Positions 54,226-63,073 of a stretch of 64,000 nt of DNA are shown in pieces (the stretch's first letter is position 1; the number at the start of each line of letters is the position of its first letter). Position numbers and translations under genes: made by a program. The notes beneath the pieces are model-generated. The model ran no database searches. It was not told the origin of the DNA and saw nothing but the letters and a program-made list of their open reading frames with translations. The stretch is taken from assembly GCA_025358295.1 (NCBI GenBank), contig JANYJY010000022.1, positions 1-64,000 of the forward strand. Reading direction: 5' to 3'. Origin of the DNA: Gammaproteobacteria bacterium (GTDB lineage: Bacteria; Pseudomonadota; Gammaproteobacteria; Steroidobacterales; Steroidobacteraceae).

Positions 54226-55647
54226 TCAAGCGTTGCGCAGATGCAGGAACTTGAAGAACTCCACTCCTTCGCGCAAGCGCCGCTTGGTCATCTCCCAACT
54301 CGTCATCATTTCTGCGGTCAGCTCGACGATCTTGCGCGGCCTGAAATAGAAGCGCCGGTAAAAGGTCTCCACGGCACCGTAAATCTGTTCAGCGGCAAGG
54401 TTGGGATAGCTCAGCGGCGAGAGCTGCACTCCTTGGCTGTTGACCAGGTTCAAGCCTTCATTCGCTTTGAGCCAACCGTTCTCGACAGCCTGCTTGTAGA
54501 GTTCCGTGCCGGGATAGGGCGCTGCCAAGGACACTTGGATGGTGTGCGGATTGATATCCATGGCAAATTGAATGGTCTCGCCGATCGTCTCCATCGTCTC
54601 GCCCGGCAGCCCTAAAATGAAGGTTCCGTGAATGGCTATGCCAAGCTTGCGGCAGTCACGGGTGAAGCGCCGGGCGATGTCAGTGCGCAATCCCTTGCGG
54701 ATATTATGCAGAATCTGATCGTTGCCCGATTCATAGCCGACCAACAGAAGCCGCAGTCCGTTTTCCTTCATGATGCGCAAAGTTTCGAAGGGCACATTCG
54801 CCTTGGCATTGCATGACCAGGTGACGCCGAGCTTGCCCAATCCGCGCGCGATCTCCTCTGCGCGCGGGCGGAAATCCGTGAACGTGTCGTCGTCGAAGAA
54901 TATCTCCTTCACCTCGGGCATGTTCTCCTGAATCCAGCGTACCTCGGCGAGCACATTGTCCGGACTGCGCACGCGATAGCGGTGGCCCCCGACCGTCTGC
55001 GGCCAGAGACAGAACGTACACTTGGAACGGCAGCCGCGGCCCGTGTACAGCGACACGTAAGGGTGCTGCAGATAGCCGATGAAATACTTCTGGATGCTAA
55101 GATCGCGCTTGTACACGGGAGCCACCCAGGGCAGCTGGTCCATGTCCTCGATCATGGGACGCGCACCGTTGTGCTGAATAACTCCGTCCGCCCGCCTGAA
55201 ACTCAATCCCAGGATTGTGTCGAGGGGACGGCCCAGGGCCACGTCCTGGCAGGTGTAATCGAATTCTTCTCGGGCGACGAAGTCGATGGCCGCCGATGCC
55301 GCGAGCGACCCTTCCGGATCGACCGCCACCTTGGCGCCCACCATCCCGATCAGCAAGCGCGGATTCTCCTGCTTGAGCAGCTCGGCGACCTTTGCGTCCT
55401 TTGGAAAGGACGGTGAGCTCGTATGCATGATGATGAGATCGTAGTCGCGCGCCAGCGGCAGCACATCCTGCATCGTCAAACCATCGGCGGGAGCGTCCAC
55501 CAATTTGCTCCCCGGAACCAGCGCCGCCGGTTGCGCAAGCCAGGTGGGATACCAGAAAGAACGAATCTCGCGTTTGGCCTGGTACCGGGAGCCGGCGCCG
55601 CCGTCGAAGCCGTCGAAAGATGGGGGATGTAAAAAAAGCGTTTTCAT
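54226..55647 (-). CDS. hpnJ: hopanoid biosynthesis B12-binding radical SAM protein HpnJ
   Basis: 473 aa from the ATG at 55647 (MKTLFLHPPSFDGFDGGAGS). The N-terminal about 150 residues form a cobalamin-binding-like Rossmann domain (YDLIIMHTSSPSFPKDAKVA). The radical SAM CxxxCxxC motif is in GRGCRSKCTFCLWPQ, followed by EIFFDDDTFTDFRPRAEEIA and GTFILGLPGETMETI. HpnJ contracts the glucosamine of BHT-glucosamine to the cyclitol ether head group. It starts 2 nt after the hpnI stop. Confidence 0.95.
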   Translation of the reverse strand: MKTLFLHPPSFDGFDGGAGSRYQAKREIRSFWYPTWLAQPAALVPGSKLVDAPADGLTMQDVLPLARDYDLIIMHTSSPSFPKDAKVAELLKQENPRLLIGMVGAKVAVDPEGSLAASAAIDFVAREEFDYTCQDVALGRPLDTILGLSFRRADGVIQHNGARPMIEDMDQLPWVAPVYKRDLSIQKYFIGYLQHPYVSLYTGRGCRSKCTFCLWPQTVGGHRYRVRSPDNVLAEVRWIQENMPEVKEIFFDDDTFTDFRPRAEEIARGLGKLGVTWSCNAKANVPFETLRIMKENGLRLLLVGYESGNDQILHNIRKGLRTDIARRFTRDCRKLGIAIHGTFILGLPGETMETIGETIQFAMDINPHTIQVSLAAPYPGTELYKQAVENGWLKANEGLNLVNSQGVQLSPLSYPNLAAEQIYGAVETFYRRFYFRPRKIVELTAEMMTSWEMTKRRLREGVEFFKFLHLRNA

Positions 55648-55648
55648 T

Positions 55649-56797
55649 TCACGATATCCTTGCAATGGGCTGGACGGATCCGTCGCGTGCTACATGGTAG
55701 TGGTCCTCCCGCCAGCGCACACGGCGGGTGACGAAGCTCCAAGCCCACAAGCTTAGGCTCAAGACATCTCGTATGGGCGGCATCACGAGGCGCATCGGCA
55801 ATGCCGGTCGCGTACCGCCCCACACATGCTGCAGAATCCGGGCCATTGCAGTGACTGCCAACATTGCGATCGCCGGACCCGAGCCTCCCGTGAGCACGGT
55901 TCCCAGCCCCGCCACAGGCACTCCAAAGGTAACGAAGAAGAACCCGTAGGCCGTCGGTCGTAGCGTGCGAATGGTGCGCAGCCACCTCAGCTCGTGCCGC
56001 ACGAGTCCCGCGAAACTGTGCTCCGCCACGCAAACATCAACCACCACCTCCGAAAGCACCGTGCGCAGGCCCAGACGGCGGGTCAATTCGCCCAGCCGAT
56101 AGTCGTCGGCCAATTGATCGGCAATCGATTTGAAGCCGCCGATGAGGCTGAGCACTTGGCGCCGTATCGCAATGGTGGCGCCGAACGCAAAGGATCGCGA
56201 ACCTGATAGCGCCGCGACGTGCACAGACGGCATGAACCACTCGTTAATGAATAATGCGCCCAACATCGACCAGGGGTCCGCCTGCGGGCACCCTCGATAA
56301 GCGCAGGTAACGATACCCACGCCGCTGTCGAGAAGCGGTGTAACGACTTTGGCGAGATAATCGCGATCGACCCGCACGTCGCTGTCCGACAGCACCAGAA
56401 ACTCGTCCTCGGTAAAGGCCAGCATATTGATGAGATTGCTCACCTTGCGGCTGCTGCCATGCTGTCGCCGATCGACGACAACCCGCAATTGCCGGCCAGG
56501 AAACTCCCTCTGCAATCGCTCCACGATGGCGAGCGCCGGATCGTTCGAGTCGCGAACGCCGAATACCACTTGAAACGTAGGGTAGGACTGATCGCAGAAT
56601 GAACGCAGACATTCGTACGTCTCCGGCTCGGCTCCGCACAGCGGCTTTAATAACGTTACCGGCGGCAGGTCCCTCGCGGGGATCAGCGGCGGCGCTAGCC
56701 GTTTGCGCATGGCAACACACGCAATGACGGCGTACATGGCGGCGGACGCTGCAAACGCATATCCCATCCAAAAGACTGCGTGGTGAACCGCGCTCAC
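55649..56797 (-). CDS. hpnI: hopanoid biosynthesis glycosyltransferase HpnI
   Basis: 382 aa from GTG 56797 (VSAVHHAVFWMGYAFAASAA); the in-frame extension to 56851 is not homologous. N-terminal membrane helix, GT2/GT21-type catalytic domain with LLKPLCGAEPETYECLRSF, the DxD-like VLSDSDVRVD, and a HELRWLRTIR motif equal to (Q/R)xxRW, then C-terminal helices. It transfers N-acetylglucosamine to bacteriohopanetetrol. It is the first gene of hpnIJKL; the squalene-hopene cyclase and hpnH/G genes are not in this window. Confidence 0.93.
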   Translation of the reverse strand: MSAVHHAVFWMGYAFAASAAMYAVIACVAMRKRLAPPLIPARDLPPVTLLKPLCGAEPETYECLRSFCDQSYPTFQVVFGVRDSNDPALAIVERLQREFPGRQLRVVVDRRQHGSSRKVSNLINMLAFTEDEFLVLSDSDVRVDRDYLAKVVTPLLDSGVGIVTCAYRGCPQADPWSMLGALFINEWFMPSVHVAALSGSRSFAFGATIAIRRQVLSLIGGFKSIADQLADDYRLGELTRRLGLRTVLSEVVVDVCVAEHSFAGLVRHELRWLRTIRTLRPTAYGFFFVTFGVPVAGLGTVLTGGSGPAIAMLAVTAMARILQHVWGGTRPALPMRLVMPPIRDVLSLSLWAWSFVTRRVRWREDHYHVARDGSVQPIARIS

Positions 56798-56924
56798 CTC
56801 AGCCGCCCGTGACTTGAAGAATTGACGATGACCGTCTCCCGTGACACGCAAACACTTTGCGTTACAAACTATATGAGGTTAAGGGCAGGAAGCAAGTGAC
56901 GGCTGGGGGAGTGTCCCCCTTATT

Positions 56925-57311
56925 TCAAATGGCCGCTTTCACCGTTCGTCCGCAGCTCACGGCGGCAACAGCGTCCAATAGTACCTGCTCCAAAACCGCG
57001 AGGTATTCGACATAGCGCCGGCGGCCCAAGGCCGTCACGCGGCAAAAAGTCTGCGGACGGTTGTTTTGGATGTTTTTCGTAATGACGACCAGCTTCGCTT
57101 CCTCAAGCACCTGCAAGTGCCTGTTCAGATTGCCGTCCGTCAGCGCACAGAGCTGTTTTAGATCGCCGAAAGGCAATCCCTTCGAATGTGTCACGAGAGA
57201 GGTCAGCACACTGAGCCGCGCGCGCTCGTGAATGACACGGTCCAGTCCATCGTAGGCGAAACGAGGGGCCGGATCGTTCTTGCTGACTCGCTTATTCAAG
57301 GCTTTCTCCAT
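56925..57311 (-). CDS. winged-helix transcriptional regulator (PF13601-like)
   Basis: 128 aa from the ATG at 57311. Pattern DRVIHERARLSVLTSLVTHS, then LCALTDGNLNRHLQVLEEAK as recognition region, then the wing and TALGRRRYVEYLAVLEQVL. This is the MarR/ArsR-like single-domain family often co-transcribed with a membrane protein, as here (20-nt overlap with 57292-57906). No metal-binding Cys set. Its own operon promoter carries one of three copies of the ACTTTGCACT motif, so it is the prime candidate to bind that motif. Confidence 0.9.
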   Translation of the reverse strand: MEKALNKRVSKNDPAPRFAYDGLDRVIHERARLSVLTSLVTHSKGLPFGDLKQLCALTDGNLNRHLQVLEEAKLVVITKNIQNNRPQTFCRVTALGRRRYVEYLAVLEQVLLDAVAAVSCGRTVKAAI

Positions 57312-57906
57312 ATCCAAATCGAAGCACGCTTGCCACCAATAGCTGGCCGATGCCAAACGGAATGCCCATCATCCAGGGCGACAATGTCTGCGTGAGGCTT
57401 CCGGCGGCCAGACAGTAAAGACCGGCCGCGAGGTACCAAACTCCGACAGCGAACATTTGCCGCGGCAGAAATCGGCACGAAGCGAACACCCCCAGGCTGA
57501 AAATCAACTCCCACAGCCCCGGCAGCAGCCAACAGACTTGCGGAGCTACGCGGACCAAAACGACCGTGAGCAAGAATCCGACCATCGCGGCGGGCAGAAA
57601 CTGCGCCACTGCCGCCTGCACCATTTCTCTGGCGAATCCCACGTGCACTCGCCGAGCGCGGGTCAGCGTTTCGATGCCGGTCAGCAGCACCGCCACCAGG
57701 GCCGTGCCCGCCCACACCGCAACCCAAACGGCGAGGGCTGCCGGTGCGGGCTTACCCATCAAGTGCACCTGCAATGCTGCCACCAACAGCGCGAGCAATC
57801 CGCTCAGTCCCACCGACAAGGGCCCATAGCCGCGAAATTCCGTTTCGTGCGCCACCTGATTGCGGATGGTCTGAATCTCGGACAGCGCTTGTTGCAATTC
57901 GTTCAT
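57292..57906 (-). CDS. membrane protein co-transcribed with the winged-helix regulator
   Basis: 204 aa from the ATG at 57906 (MNELQQALSEIQTIRNQVAH). A short N-terminal helix is followed by six hydrophobic segments (LSVGLSGLLALLVAALQVHL, AVWVAVWAGTALVAVLLTGI, MVGFLLTVVLVRVAPQVCWL). The same gene order (such a membrane protein, then an HTH of this type) is common, but the function is unknown; it may sense a signal for the regulator. An operator-like motif lies 16 nt upstream. Confidence 0.8.
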   Translation of the reverse strand: MNELQQALSEIQTIRNQVAHETEFRGYGPLSVGLSGLLALLVAALQVHLMGKPAPAALAVWVAVWAGTALVAVLLTGIETLTRARRVHVGFAREMVQAAVAQFLPAAMVGFLLTVVLVRVAPQVCWLLPGLWELIFSLGVFASCRFLPRQMFAVGVWYLAAGLYCLAAGSLTQTLSPWMMGIPFGIGQLLVASVLRFGYGESLE

Positions 57907-57921
57907 AGAAGCATTCCATTG

Positions 57922-57957
57922 ACTTTGCACTACACAATGTCGGCGATCACAGTACAA
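57922..57957 (-). promoter_or_regulatory. promoter and operator of the regulator operon
   Basis: On the minus strand a -35 TTGTAC (57952-57957), a 17-bp spacer and a weak -10 TGTAGT (57929-57934). ACTTTGCACTACACAATGT (plus strand, 57922-57940) covers the -10; its first 13 bases are identical to the site at 58138. It is a less perfect palindrome than the other two copies, as is often the case at an autoregulated promoter. Confidence 0.55.
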
Positions 57958-58112
57958 ATACCGCGCATGGGCGCGAATCTTCGGCGGTATCTTAAAGGAA
58001 CGGCGGGGGCAACCCAAGCGTCGCATATTTGGGCCGATCAACGCCGCCCGCCCGGCTCGCCCGGCGGCGCATATATCGGTTTCCACTCGTACTAGCGGGC
58101 GCGCTCCGATCC

Positions 58113-58154
58113 TTGCGTTCGCATTCCGACGGCATATACTTTGCACTACAAAGT
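58113..58154 (+). promoter_or_regulatory. promoter and operator of the b561-like gene
   Basis: -35 TTGCGT (58113-58118), 16-bp spacer, -10 TATACT (58135-58140), and the palindrome ACTTTGCACTACAAAGT (58138-58154), which overlaps the end of the -10 and the likely transcription start. The gene starts at 58167. The motif matches those at 43095 and 57922. Confidence 0.65.
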
Positions 58155-58166
58155 GTCGCGCCGGCG

Positions 58167-58556
58167 ATGCAGGCGCCGAACGACAAACTGGAGGCTCCCT
58201 TGCCCGCGTCATGGATGGATCTACATGCCCTGTTCGGCGTGCTGTCATGGATCTACGTCGTCGCCTGCTTCCAGCGGTGCATGCATCAGCGCTTGCCGCG
58301 GCAGCCGGCCGATATCCACGGGCTTTCCCGGCGTCTATCTCGCCAGGTGTACTTGCTGCTCTATGTCTTGCTGTTCTGCGCGCAAACCGTCGCCGTTCGT
58401 AGCGGCGCGCCGGGGCACATCCTGTCCGATGCCGCCGACAGTTTCCGCGGCTATCTTGCCTACGGTCTGTTCACAATCGCGACCGTTCATGTCCTGGCCG
58501 CTGTGAGCCGCCACATCATCTCGAATGACCTGGTCCCTGCTTTGGACTCGATTTAA
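58167..58556 (+). CDS. short cytochrome b561-like membrane protein
   Basis: 129 aa from the ATG at 58167. Three membrane helices align with helices 2-4 of cytochrome b561: LHALFGVLSWIYVVACFQ with its His, QVYLLLYVLLFCAQTV, and YLAYGLFTIATVHVLAAVSR with its His. The first helix of the usual four-helix family is absent and the preceding residues are hydrophilic, so it may be a naturally short form, act as a dimer, or be decayed. The shared operator with the cytochrome c gene at 43258 suggests a redox role. Confidence 0.65.
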   Translation: MQAPNDKLEAPLPASWMDLHALFGVLSWIYVVACFQRCMHQRLPRQPADIHGLSRRLSRQVYLLLYVLLFCAQTVAVRSGAPGHILSDAADSFRGYLAYGLFTIATVHVLAAVSRHIISNDLVPALDSI

Positions 58557-59140
58557 GGAAACGGCCGGCTGAGGTATTTCGAGCCCGCGAGGCCAAAGCG
58601 CCAAGGCTGATCGACCGCCTTGGAAATGCCGATTCGCGGCCCGCGCTCGACACTGATTCGCGTTTTTGCCGCCGTCAAACTGAAGGGTAATCTATCGACG
58701 CGCTTGCCGTTCAGCTCGTGAGTGATCGCCAATGCCTGCCCCAGCCGGCCCGGTCCCGCGCATAGCAGTCGCGGATCGCGTTGCCGCCGACGCTCGACCA
58801 TGGTCGCGATGCCCGCCGTCGGCTCCAATGCGCGAATCAACACTCCCGCACCGTGGCCGACTTCGCGGCAAACGAAATTGAGGCACCAGTGAATGCCGTA
58901 CGACAAATACACATAGGCGCGCCCGGGCGGACCGAACATCACCGCGTTGCGCGGCGTGGGGCCCGAAAAACTGTGTGATGCAGGATCCTCCCGGTCGTAA
59001 GCCTCGGTCTCGACTATGACCCCGCCGACCCCGTCGACCATCACGGTCATCCCGATGAGCCGCCGCGCGACTTGCGGGGAGTCCTGCCCAAAATCAATGC
59101 CTCTCAATCGCGCAGCGCCTGATGCACTTGCTGCACACAT
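58553..59140 (-). CDS. 3-methyladenine DNA glycosylase (AAG/MPG family)
   Basis: 195 aa. The family core is complete: [20 protein letters not shown] with the catalytic Glu in [26 protein letters not shown], and [14 protein letters not shown]. It excises alkylated purines in base excision repair. The start given (ATG 59140) overlaps the thioredoxin-reductase relic; a later start cannot be excluded as the first 15 residues are variable. Its end overlaps the b561-like gene by 4 nt. Confidence 0.95.
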   Translation of the reverse strand: MCAASASGAARLRGIDFGQDSPQVARRLIGMTVMVDGVGGVIVETEAYDREDPASHSFSGPTPRNAVMFGPPGRAYVYLSYGIHWCLNFVCREVGHGAGVLIRALEPTAGIATMVERRRQRDPRLLCAGPGRLGQALAITHELNGKRVDRLPFSLTAAKTRISVERGPRIGISKAVDQPWRFGLAGSKYLSRPFP

Positions 59141-59721
59141 GCCGATCCCTCGCCGACCGCAGCGGCCACCCGCTTGACGCTGCCGCAGCGCAGGTCGCCG
59201 ACCGCGAATATTCCGAGCCAGTTCGTTTCGAAGGATTGCGGCAGCCGCGCGGCGGCCCGCATCGTCGCAGGCAGGTCCGTCGGCGCCAGCTCGGATCCCA
59301 TCAATACGAACCCCTTGTCATTGAGCGCGATGCAGCCATCGAGCCAATGGGTGCTGGGCACGGCACCCGTCATGAAAAACACATGTGCGATCTCGTGAGT
59401 CTCCAATGCATTGGCGGGCCCGGACTTCCAAATCACCCGCTCCAGCTGCTGATATCCCTCCAGAGAGGCGATCTCGGTGTTGACGTGCAGAGTGATGTTC
59501 GGAGAATCGTTGATTCGGCGGAAGATTCCCGTGGGGAATCCCAGATAATTCTCTATTTTTGAGCTCGATCCTGCCTGGCCGCCCGGGGTGCCGGTCTCGA
59601 GCACGAGCACGTCCAGTCCTTCGCTGGCCGCGTATACGGCGGCGGCCAAGCCGGCCGGGCCGGCCCCCACAATGACGAGGTACGAACGTATCGAGGTCAG
59701 TGCATTGCTGTCTGCTTTCAG
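59104..59721 (-). pseudogene. thioredoxin-reductase-like flavoprotein relic (5' truncated, internal deletion)
   Basis: The first segment reads [20 protein letters not shown] and [20 protein letters not shown], which is the FAD-binding start of thioredoxin-reductase-like proteins often fused behind a cyclic-nucleotide domain. It then jumps directly to [18 protein letters not shown], which normally lies about 130 residues later, after the NAD(P)-binding domain; [17 protein letters not shown] and [20 protein letters not shown] close the FAD domain. No convincing start codon precedes the Gly motif, since an in-frame stop lies just upstream of 59721. The pyridine-nucleotide domain is missing, so the product cannot work as a reductase. 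Confidence 0.8.
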
Positions 59722-59774
59722 TCATTGGTGCTCCTGAACCTCCAAAACCTACTGCGCCACAATCCGAAACTCAA

Positions 59775-60260
59775 CTAGACGAATCCGATCCAACGTCCGA
59801 GCGAAACCACGCCGATCCATAGTGCCAGGGACAGCCCGCCCGATACTCTTGCTGCACGCGGCAGTCGCCGGCTTGCGCCCCAGGCAGCGACGCCGCGGTA
59901 CGTGGTTGCGTGAAACACCAGCATATTGAGGCCAGCCAGCGCCATGACCAGCATCTTTGCGCGAAACGGCACCGTGCCCCAGTAGTGAGTCGCGTTCGAG
60001 GAGAATAGTAGCGCTCCGCTGCACACGGCGACGGCAAAGCTGATCCAAGTCCACGGCAATACTTCGGCGATCAGCTCTTGCACTGGGCGGTCGCGCAAAT
60101 TGATACCGAGCAACCGCAAATCCACCATGCTGATCGAGCCGACCACCAGCGTAATGGCGAGAACGTGAACGCTCTCGATCCCCGGAAAAAGCCAGGAGGA
60201 TTCGCTGATCGCGACCGCGATCGGAGTGGATTCAAGCCAGTGCAGAAAATGATCGAACAC
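59775..60260 (-). CDS. DUF6644-like four-helix membrane protein (copy 2)
   Basis: 161 aa (GTG start). Opens with FDHFLHWLESTPIAVAISES, then four helices: IESVHVLAITLVVGSISMVD, TWISFAVAVCSGALLFSS, AKMLVMALAGLNMLVFHATT and LSLALWIGVVSLGRWIGF. His residues in helices 1 and 3 could bind heme, but this is not established. It lies 3 nt after a paralogue with the same layout (60264-60758), so the pair arose by tandem duplication and probably forms a heterodimer. Confidence 0.75.
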   Translation of the reverse strand: MFDHFLHWLESTPIAVAISESSWLFPGIESVHVLAITLVVGSISMVDLRLLGINLRDRPVQELIAEVLPWTWISFAVAVCSGALLFSSNATHYWGTVPFRAKMLVMALAGLNMLVFHATTYRGVAAWGASRRLPRAARVSGGLSLALWIGVVSLGRWIGFV

Positions 60261-60263
60261 GGT

Positions 60264-60758
60264 TCAGCCTGTATACGCGATTAAGCGCCCGGCCACCGCG
60301 ATCCCGACCCATAGGACGAGCGACAACAGGCCGACGATTTTAGCGGCGGCAAAGTGCGGGGATGCCAGATCCGTGTTGCCGCCGGCCAAGTCGCGCTTGA
60401 GGATGATTTGAAAACCCAGCGTCAGCAGGATGGCGGCGGCCAGCAGGCACATCTTTGCCAGAAAGACCGAGTTGCCGAGCGCGCGCTTCGGCTCACCGAT
60501 GATCAGAATGCTGCCGCTGACCGCCAGCACAATGAGCGAGCCCCATAGCCATGGCATGAAGCGCCGCGACAGCGACACGATGCTGTGGCGCGTTCCCACG
60601 AGTCCGAGGAGGCGCAGATCGAACATCGCCATGGAGGCCAGCACCGCCGAGATCGCCAAAATATGCACGGTCTGGACGGTCGGGATGATCCAGAGCACCT
60701 TTTGGATGAGCAAGCTGAGCGGAGTGGCGCCGAGCCAAGTATTAAATTCGTCCAGCAT
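60264..60758 (-). CDS. DUF6644-like four-helix membrane protein (copy 1)
   Basis: 164 aa from the ATG at 60758 (MLDEFNTWLGATPLSLLIQK). Same architecture as the next gene: VQTVHILAISAVLASMAMFD with DLRLLG directly after (also in copy 2), PWLWGSLIVLAVSGSILIIG, FLAKMCLLAAAILLTLGFQI and LLSLVLWVGIAVAGRLIAYT. The shared HxLAI and DLRLLG motifs prove paralogy. Function unknown. Confidence 0.78.
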   Translation of the reverse strand: MLDEFNTWLGATPLSLLIQKVLWIIPTVQTVHILAISAVLASMAMFDLRLLGLVGTRHSIVSLSRRFMPWLWGSLIVLAVSGSILIIGEPKRALGNSVFLAKMCLLAAAILLTLGFQIILKRDLAGGNTDLASPHFAAAKIVGLLSLVLWVGIAVAGRLIAYTG

Positions 60759-60858
60759 GGGCAGCCGCTCGCGCAACACAAACCCGGATAATAGCCAATA
60801 CCTTACTTTGGGAGGCGACTATCGCCGCTACTGGGCGTGCAGGATCGTGCCTGCCAGC

Positions 60859-61350
60859 CTAGAAAATGCCCAAGGCCATGCCCGATGCCAACGCCGCCCC
60901 GACTTCCTCGCAGGGCTTGAGCTCCTGTTCCGAAATGTGCTTTGGCCTCAGAATTTCCTCGGTAGTTTGGGCGTGCGTACACACGATGATCGGATCGGCA
61001 ATCGCCCGCAGCCGCCAGCCGGTCGCGATACGTTCGATCTGTTGCGCCGCATTGCGCCCGTCGCTGCCGGCACAGACCAGCGTTGCATACGGCCTGCCGT
61101 TCACATGTTCGAGCGCGGCGTAGTAGGTGCGGTCGAAGAAATCCTTCATCTTTCCCGACATGGCGGCGAGATTTTCCGGCGTCGCAAATATGAAGCCGCC
61201 GGCATCCAGCACATCGGCGGCCTGAGCATCCGCGGCTCGCAGCAAGGACACCTGCAATACCGATTCGCTGCGGGCACCGGTGGCTGCGGCCTGCGCCATT
61301 TGCAGGGTCCCGCCCGTCATGGAGTGATACACGATCAGCAAGGTTTTCAT
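60859..61350 (-). CDS. flavodoxin-family / NAD(P)H-dependent FMN reductase-like protein
   Basis: 163 aa from the ATG at 61350 ([20 protein letters not shown]). The first strand and SMTGGT loop bind the FMN phosphate; [20 protein letters not shown] and [18 protein letters not shown] follow the flavodoxin fold. WrbA/flavodoxin-like, role unknown. The stop lies 100 nt before the DUF6644 pair on the same strand. Confidence 0.85.
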   Translation of the reverse strand: MKTLLIVYHSMTGGTLQMAQAAATGARSESVLQVSLLRAADAQAADVLDAGGFIFATPENLAAMSGKMKDFFDRTYYAALEHVNGRPYATLVCAGSDGRNAAQQIERIATGWRLRAIADPIIVCTHAQTTEEILRPKHISEQELKPCEEVGAALASGMALGIF

Positions 61351-61510
61351 GGCCCGAATTATCGCAGAACGCGCCGCGGCCAAGGGCCTGCAACAGACGT
61401 CGGCTGGGTCCTACAGCTGGCGACGATCCGCGCCGACTGTACCCCGCCGATCATTAGCCGACACTGCCCGCGAAGCGCAGCAATGCGTCCACGTCCAAAA
61501 AGGTGCCATC

Positions 61511-61675
61511 ATGCTTCACTATGCCGCTGTTTTTTTCGTCATTGCCTTGATCGCCGCCGTGTTCGGTTTCGGCGGTATCGCGGTCGGCGCGGCCGGAATC
61601 GCAAAAATACTGTTCATCGTATTTCTCATTGGCGCAGTCATCAGTGTCTTGATGAGCTTAGGCCGCCGGGCCTAG
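61511..61675 (+). CDS. DUF1328 small membrane protein (YtjA-like)
   Basis: 54 aa: [20 protein letters not shown], then [20 protein letters not shown]. Two membrane helices with the conserved small-residue pattern of the DUF1328/YtjA family, linked in other bacteria to stress. A weak AGGTG precedes the ATG. Convergent with cysS (9-nt gap). Confidence 0.92.
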   Translation: MLHYAAVFFVIALIAAVFGFGGIAVGAAGIAKILFIVFLIGAVISVLMSLGRRA

Positions 61676-61684
61676 CATAGCAGT

Positions 61685-63073
61685 CTATGCGCGGCGCCAC
61701 TGCGTGGCGCCGCCGGGCCTGTCTTCCAGCAATATCCCGGCTGCGGTCAATTGCGCGCGAATCCGATCGGACTCGCCGAAATCCTTGGCGGCGCGCGCCG
61801 CCTTGCGCGCGGCAAGCAGCGCGTCTACGTCGGCATCGGACACGGTCTGCGAGCCCACGCTGCGTTTCAAATAGGCATCGGGTTCCTGTTGCAGCACGCC
61901 GAGCACTGCGCCCATGGCGAGCAGCGTTGCCGCGCCGCCGGCCGCCTTCAGCGCGTCTCCCGCCGCCTTCGCCTGATTGATCTCCCGCGCCACGCCCTGC
62001 ATTGTCGCCAGCGCCTCGGGAGTGTTGAAATCGTCATCCATGGCTTCGCGGAACTGTCCCATCCATTCCGCATTGACGGCTCCGGAGGTGCCCGCCTCCT
62101 TCAGCGCGCGGTAGAGGCCCAGCAAGGTCTCATCCGCCTGCGTGAGCTGCACCGAGGAGTAATTAATGGGCCCCCGATAATGGCTGCTCAATAAAAAGAA
62201 TCGCAGAACTTCCGGATCGCGCAGCGTCTTCAGCACCTCGCGCACAGTGAAGAAATTGCCGAGAGACTTCGACATCTTCTCGTCATTCACGCGCACGAAA
62301 CCATTGTGCATCCAGACGTTCACGAACGGCGTACCGCAGGCACAGACGGACTGGGCGATTTCGTTCTCATGGTGGGGGAACTTCAAATCTTCGCCGCCGC
62401 CGTGCAGATCGAAATAGCTGCCGAGCACGCTGGTCGACATGGCCGAACACTCGATGTGCCAGCCGGGGCGGCCCTCGCCCCAGGGCGATGCCCAGGAAGG
62501 TTCGCCCGGCTTTGCATGCTTCCAGAGCACGAAATCCAAGGGATCCAGCTTGGCGTCGTCCACCTGCACGCGCGAGCCGGAGCGCAAATCGTCGATCTTC
62601 TTGCCTGACAGAAGACCGTAGGCGGGGAACTTTCGCACCGAGAACATGACGTCGTTGTTGTGGGCCACATAGGCGAAGCCCTTGTCGATCAGGGTCTGTG
62701 TCATGGCGATGATCTGGCCGATGTACTGCGTGGCGCGTGGCTCCACGTCCGGCGGCTGCAATCCCAGGGTCGCGCAATCCTCGTGCATGGCCGCGGTGAA
62801 GCGGCCCGCGAGGTCGGCCCAGTTCTCGCCATTGGCGGCGGCGCGCTCGATGATCTTGTCGTCTATGTCCGTCACGTTGCGCACATAGGTGACCGCATAT
62901 CCCAGTGAGCGCAGATAGCGCTGAATGAGATCGAATACGGTCAGCATGCGCGCATGCCCGACATGGATGTAGTCGTAGTTCGTCATTCCGCACACATACA
63001 TGCGGACTTCGTTAGGACGCAGCGGTTTGAACTCTTGCTTCTCGCCCGTGAGTGAATTATGTATTTTGAGCAT
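61685..63073 (-). CDS. cysS: cysteinyl-tRNA synthetase
   Basis: 462 aa from the ATG at 63073 ([20 protein letters not shown]). Class I motifs are YIHVGHARM (HIGH variant) and [10 protein letters not shown] (KMSKS); the zinc ligands begin with Cys in [10 protein letters not shown] and continue with WHIECSAMS and HHENE. Charges tRNA-Cys. The start overlaps the end of gltX by 17 nt, so the two synthetases are probably one operon. Confidence 0.98.
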   Translation of the reverse strand: MLKIHNSLTGEKQEFKPLRPNEVRMYVCGMTNYDYIHVGHARMLTVFDLIQRYLRSLGYAVTYVRNVTDIDDKIIERAAANGENWADLAGRFTAAMHEDCATLGLQPPDVEPRATQYIGQIIAMTQTLIDKGFAYVAHNNDVMFSVRKFPAYGLLSGKKIDDLRSGSRVQVDDAKLDPLDFVLWKHAKPGEPSWASPWGEGRPGWHIECSAMSTSVLGSYFDLHGGGEDLKFPHHENEIAQSVCACGTPFVNVWMHNGFVRVNDEKMSKSLGNFFTVREVLKTLRDPEVLRFFLLSSHYRGPINYSSVQLTQADETLLGLYRALKEAGTSGAVNAEWMGQFREAMDDDFNTPEALATMQGVAREINQAKAAGDALKAAGGAATLLAMGAVLGVLQQEPDAYLKRSVGSQTVSDADVDALLAARKAARAAKDFGESDRIRAQLTAAGILLEDRPGGATQWRRA

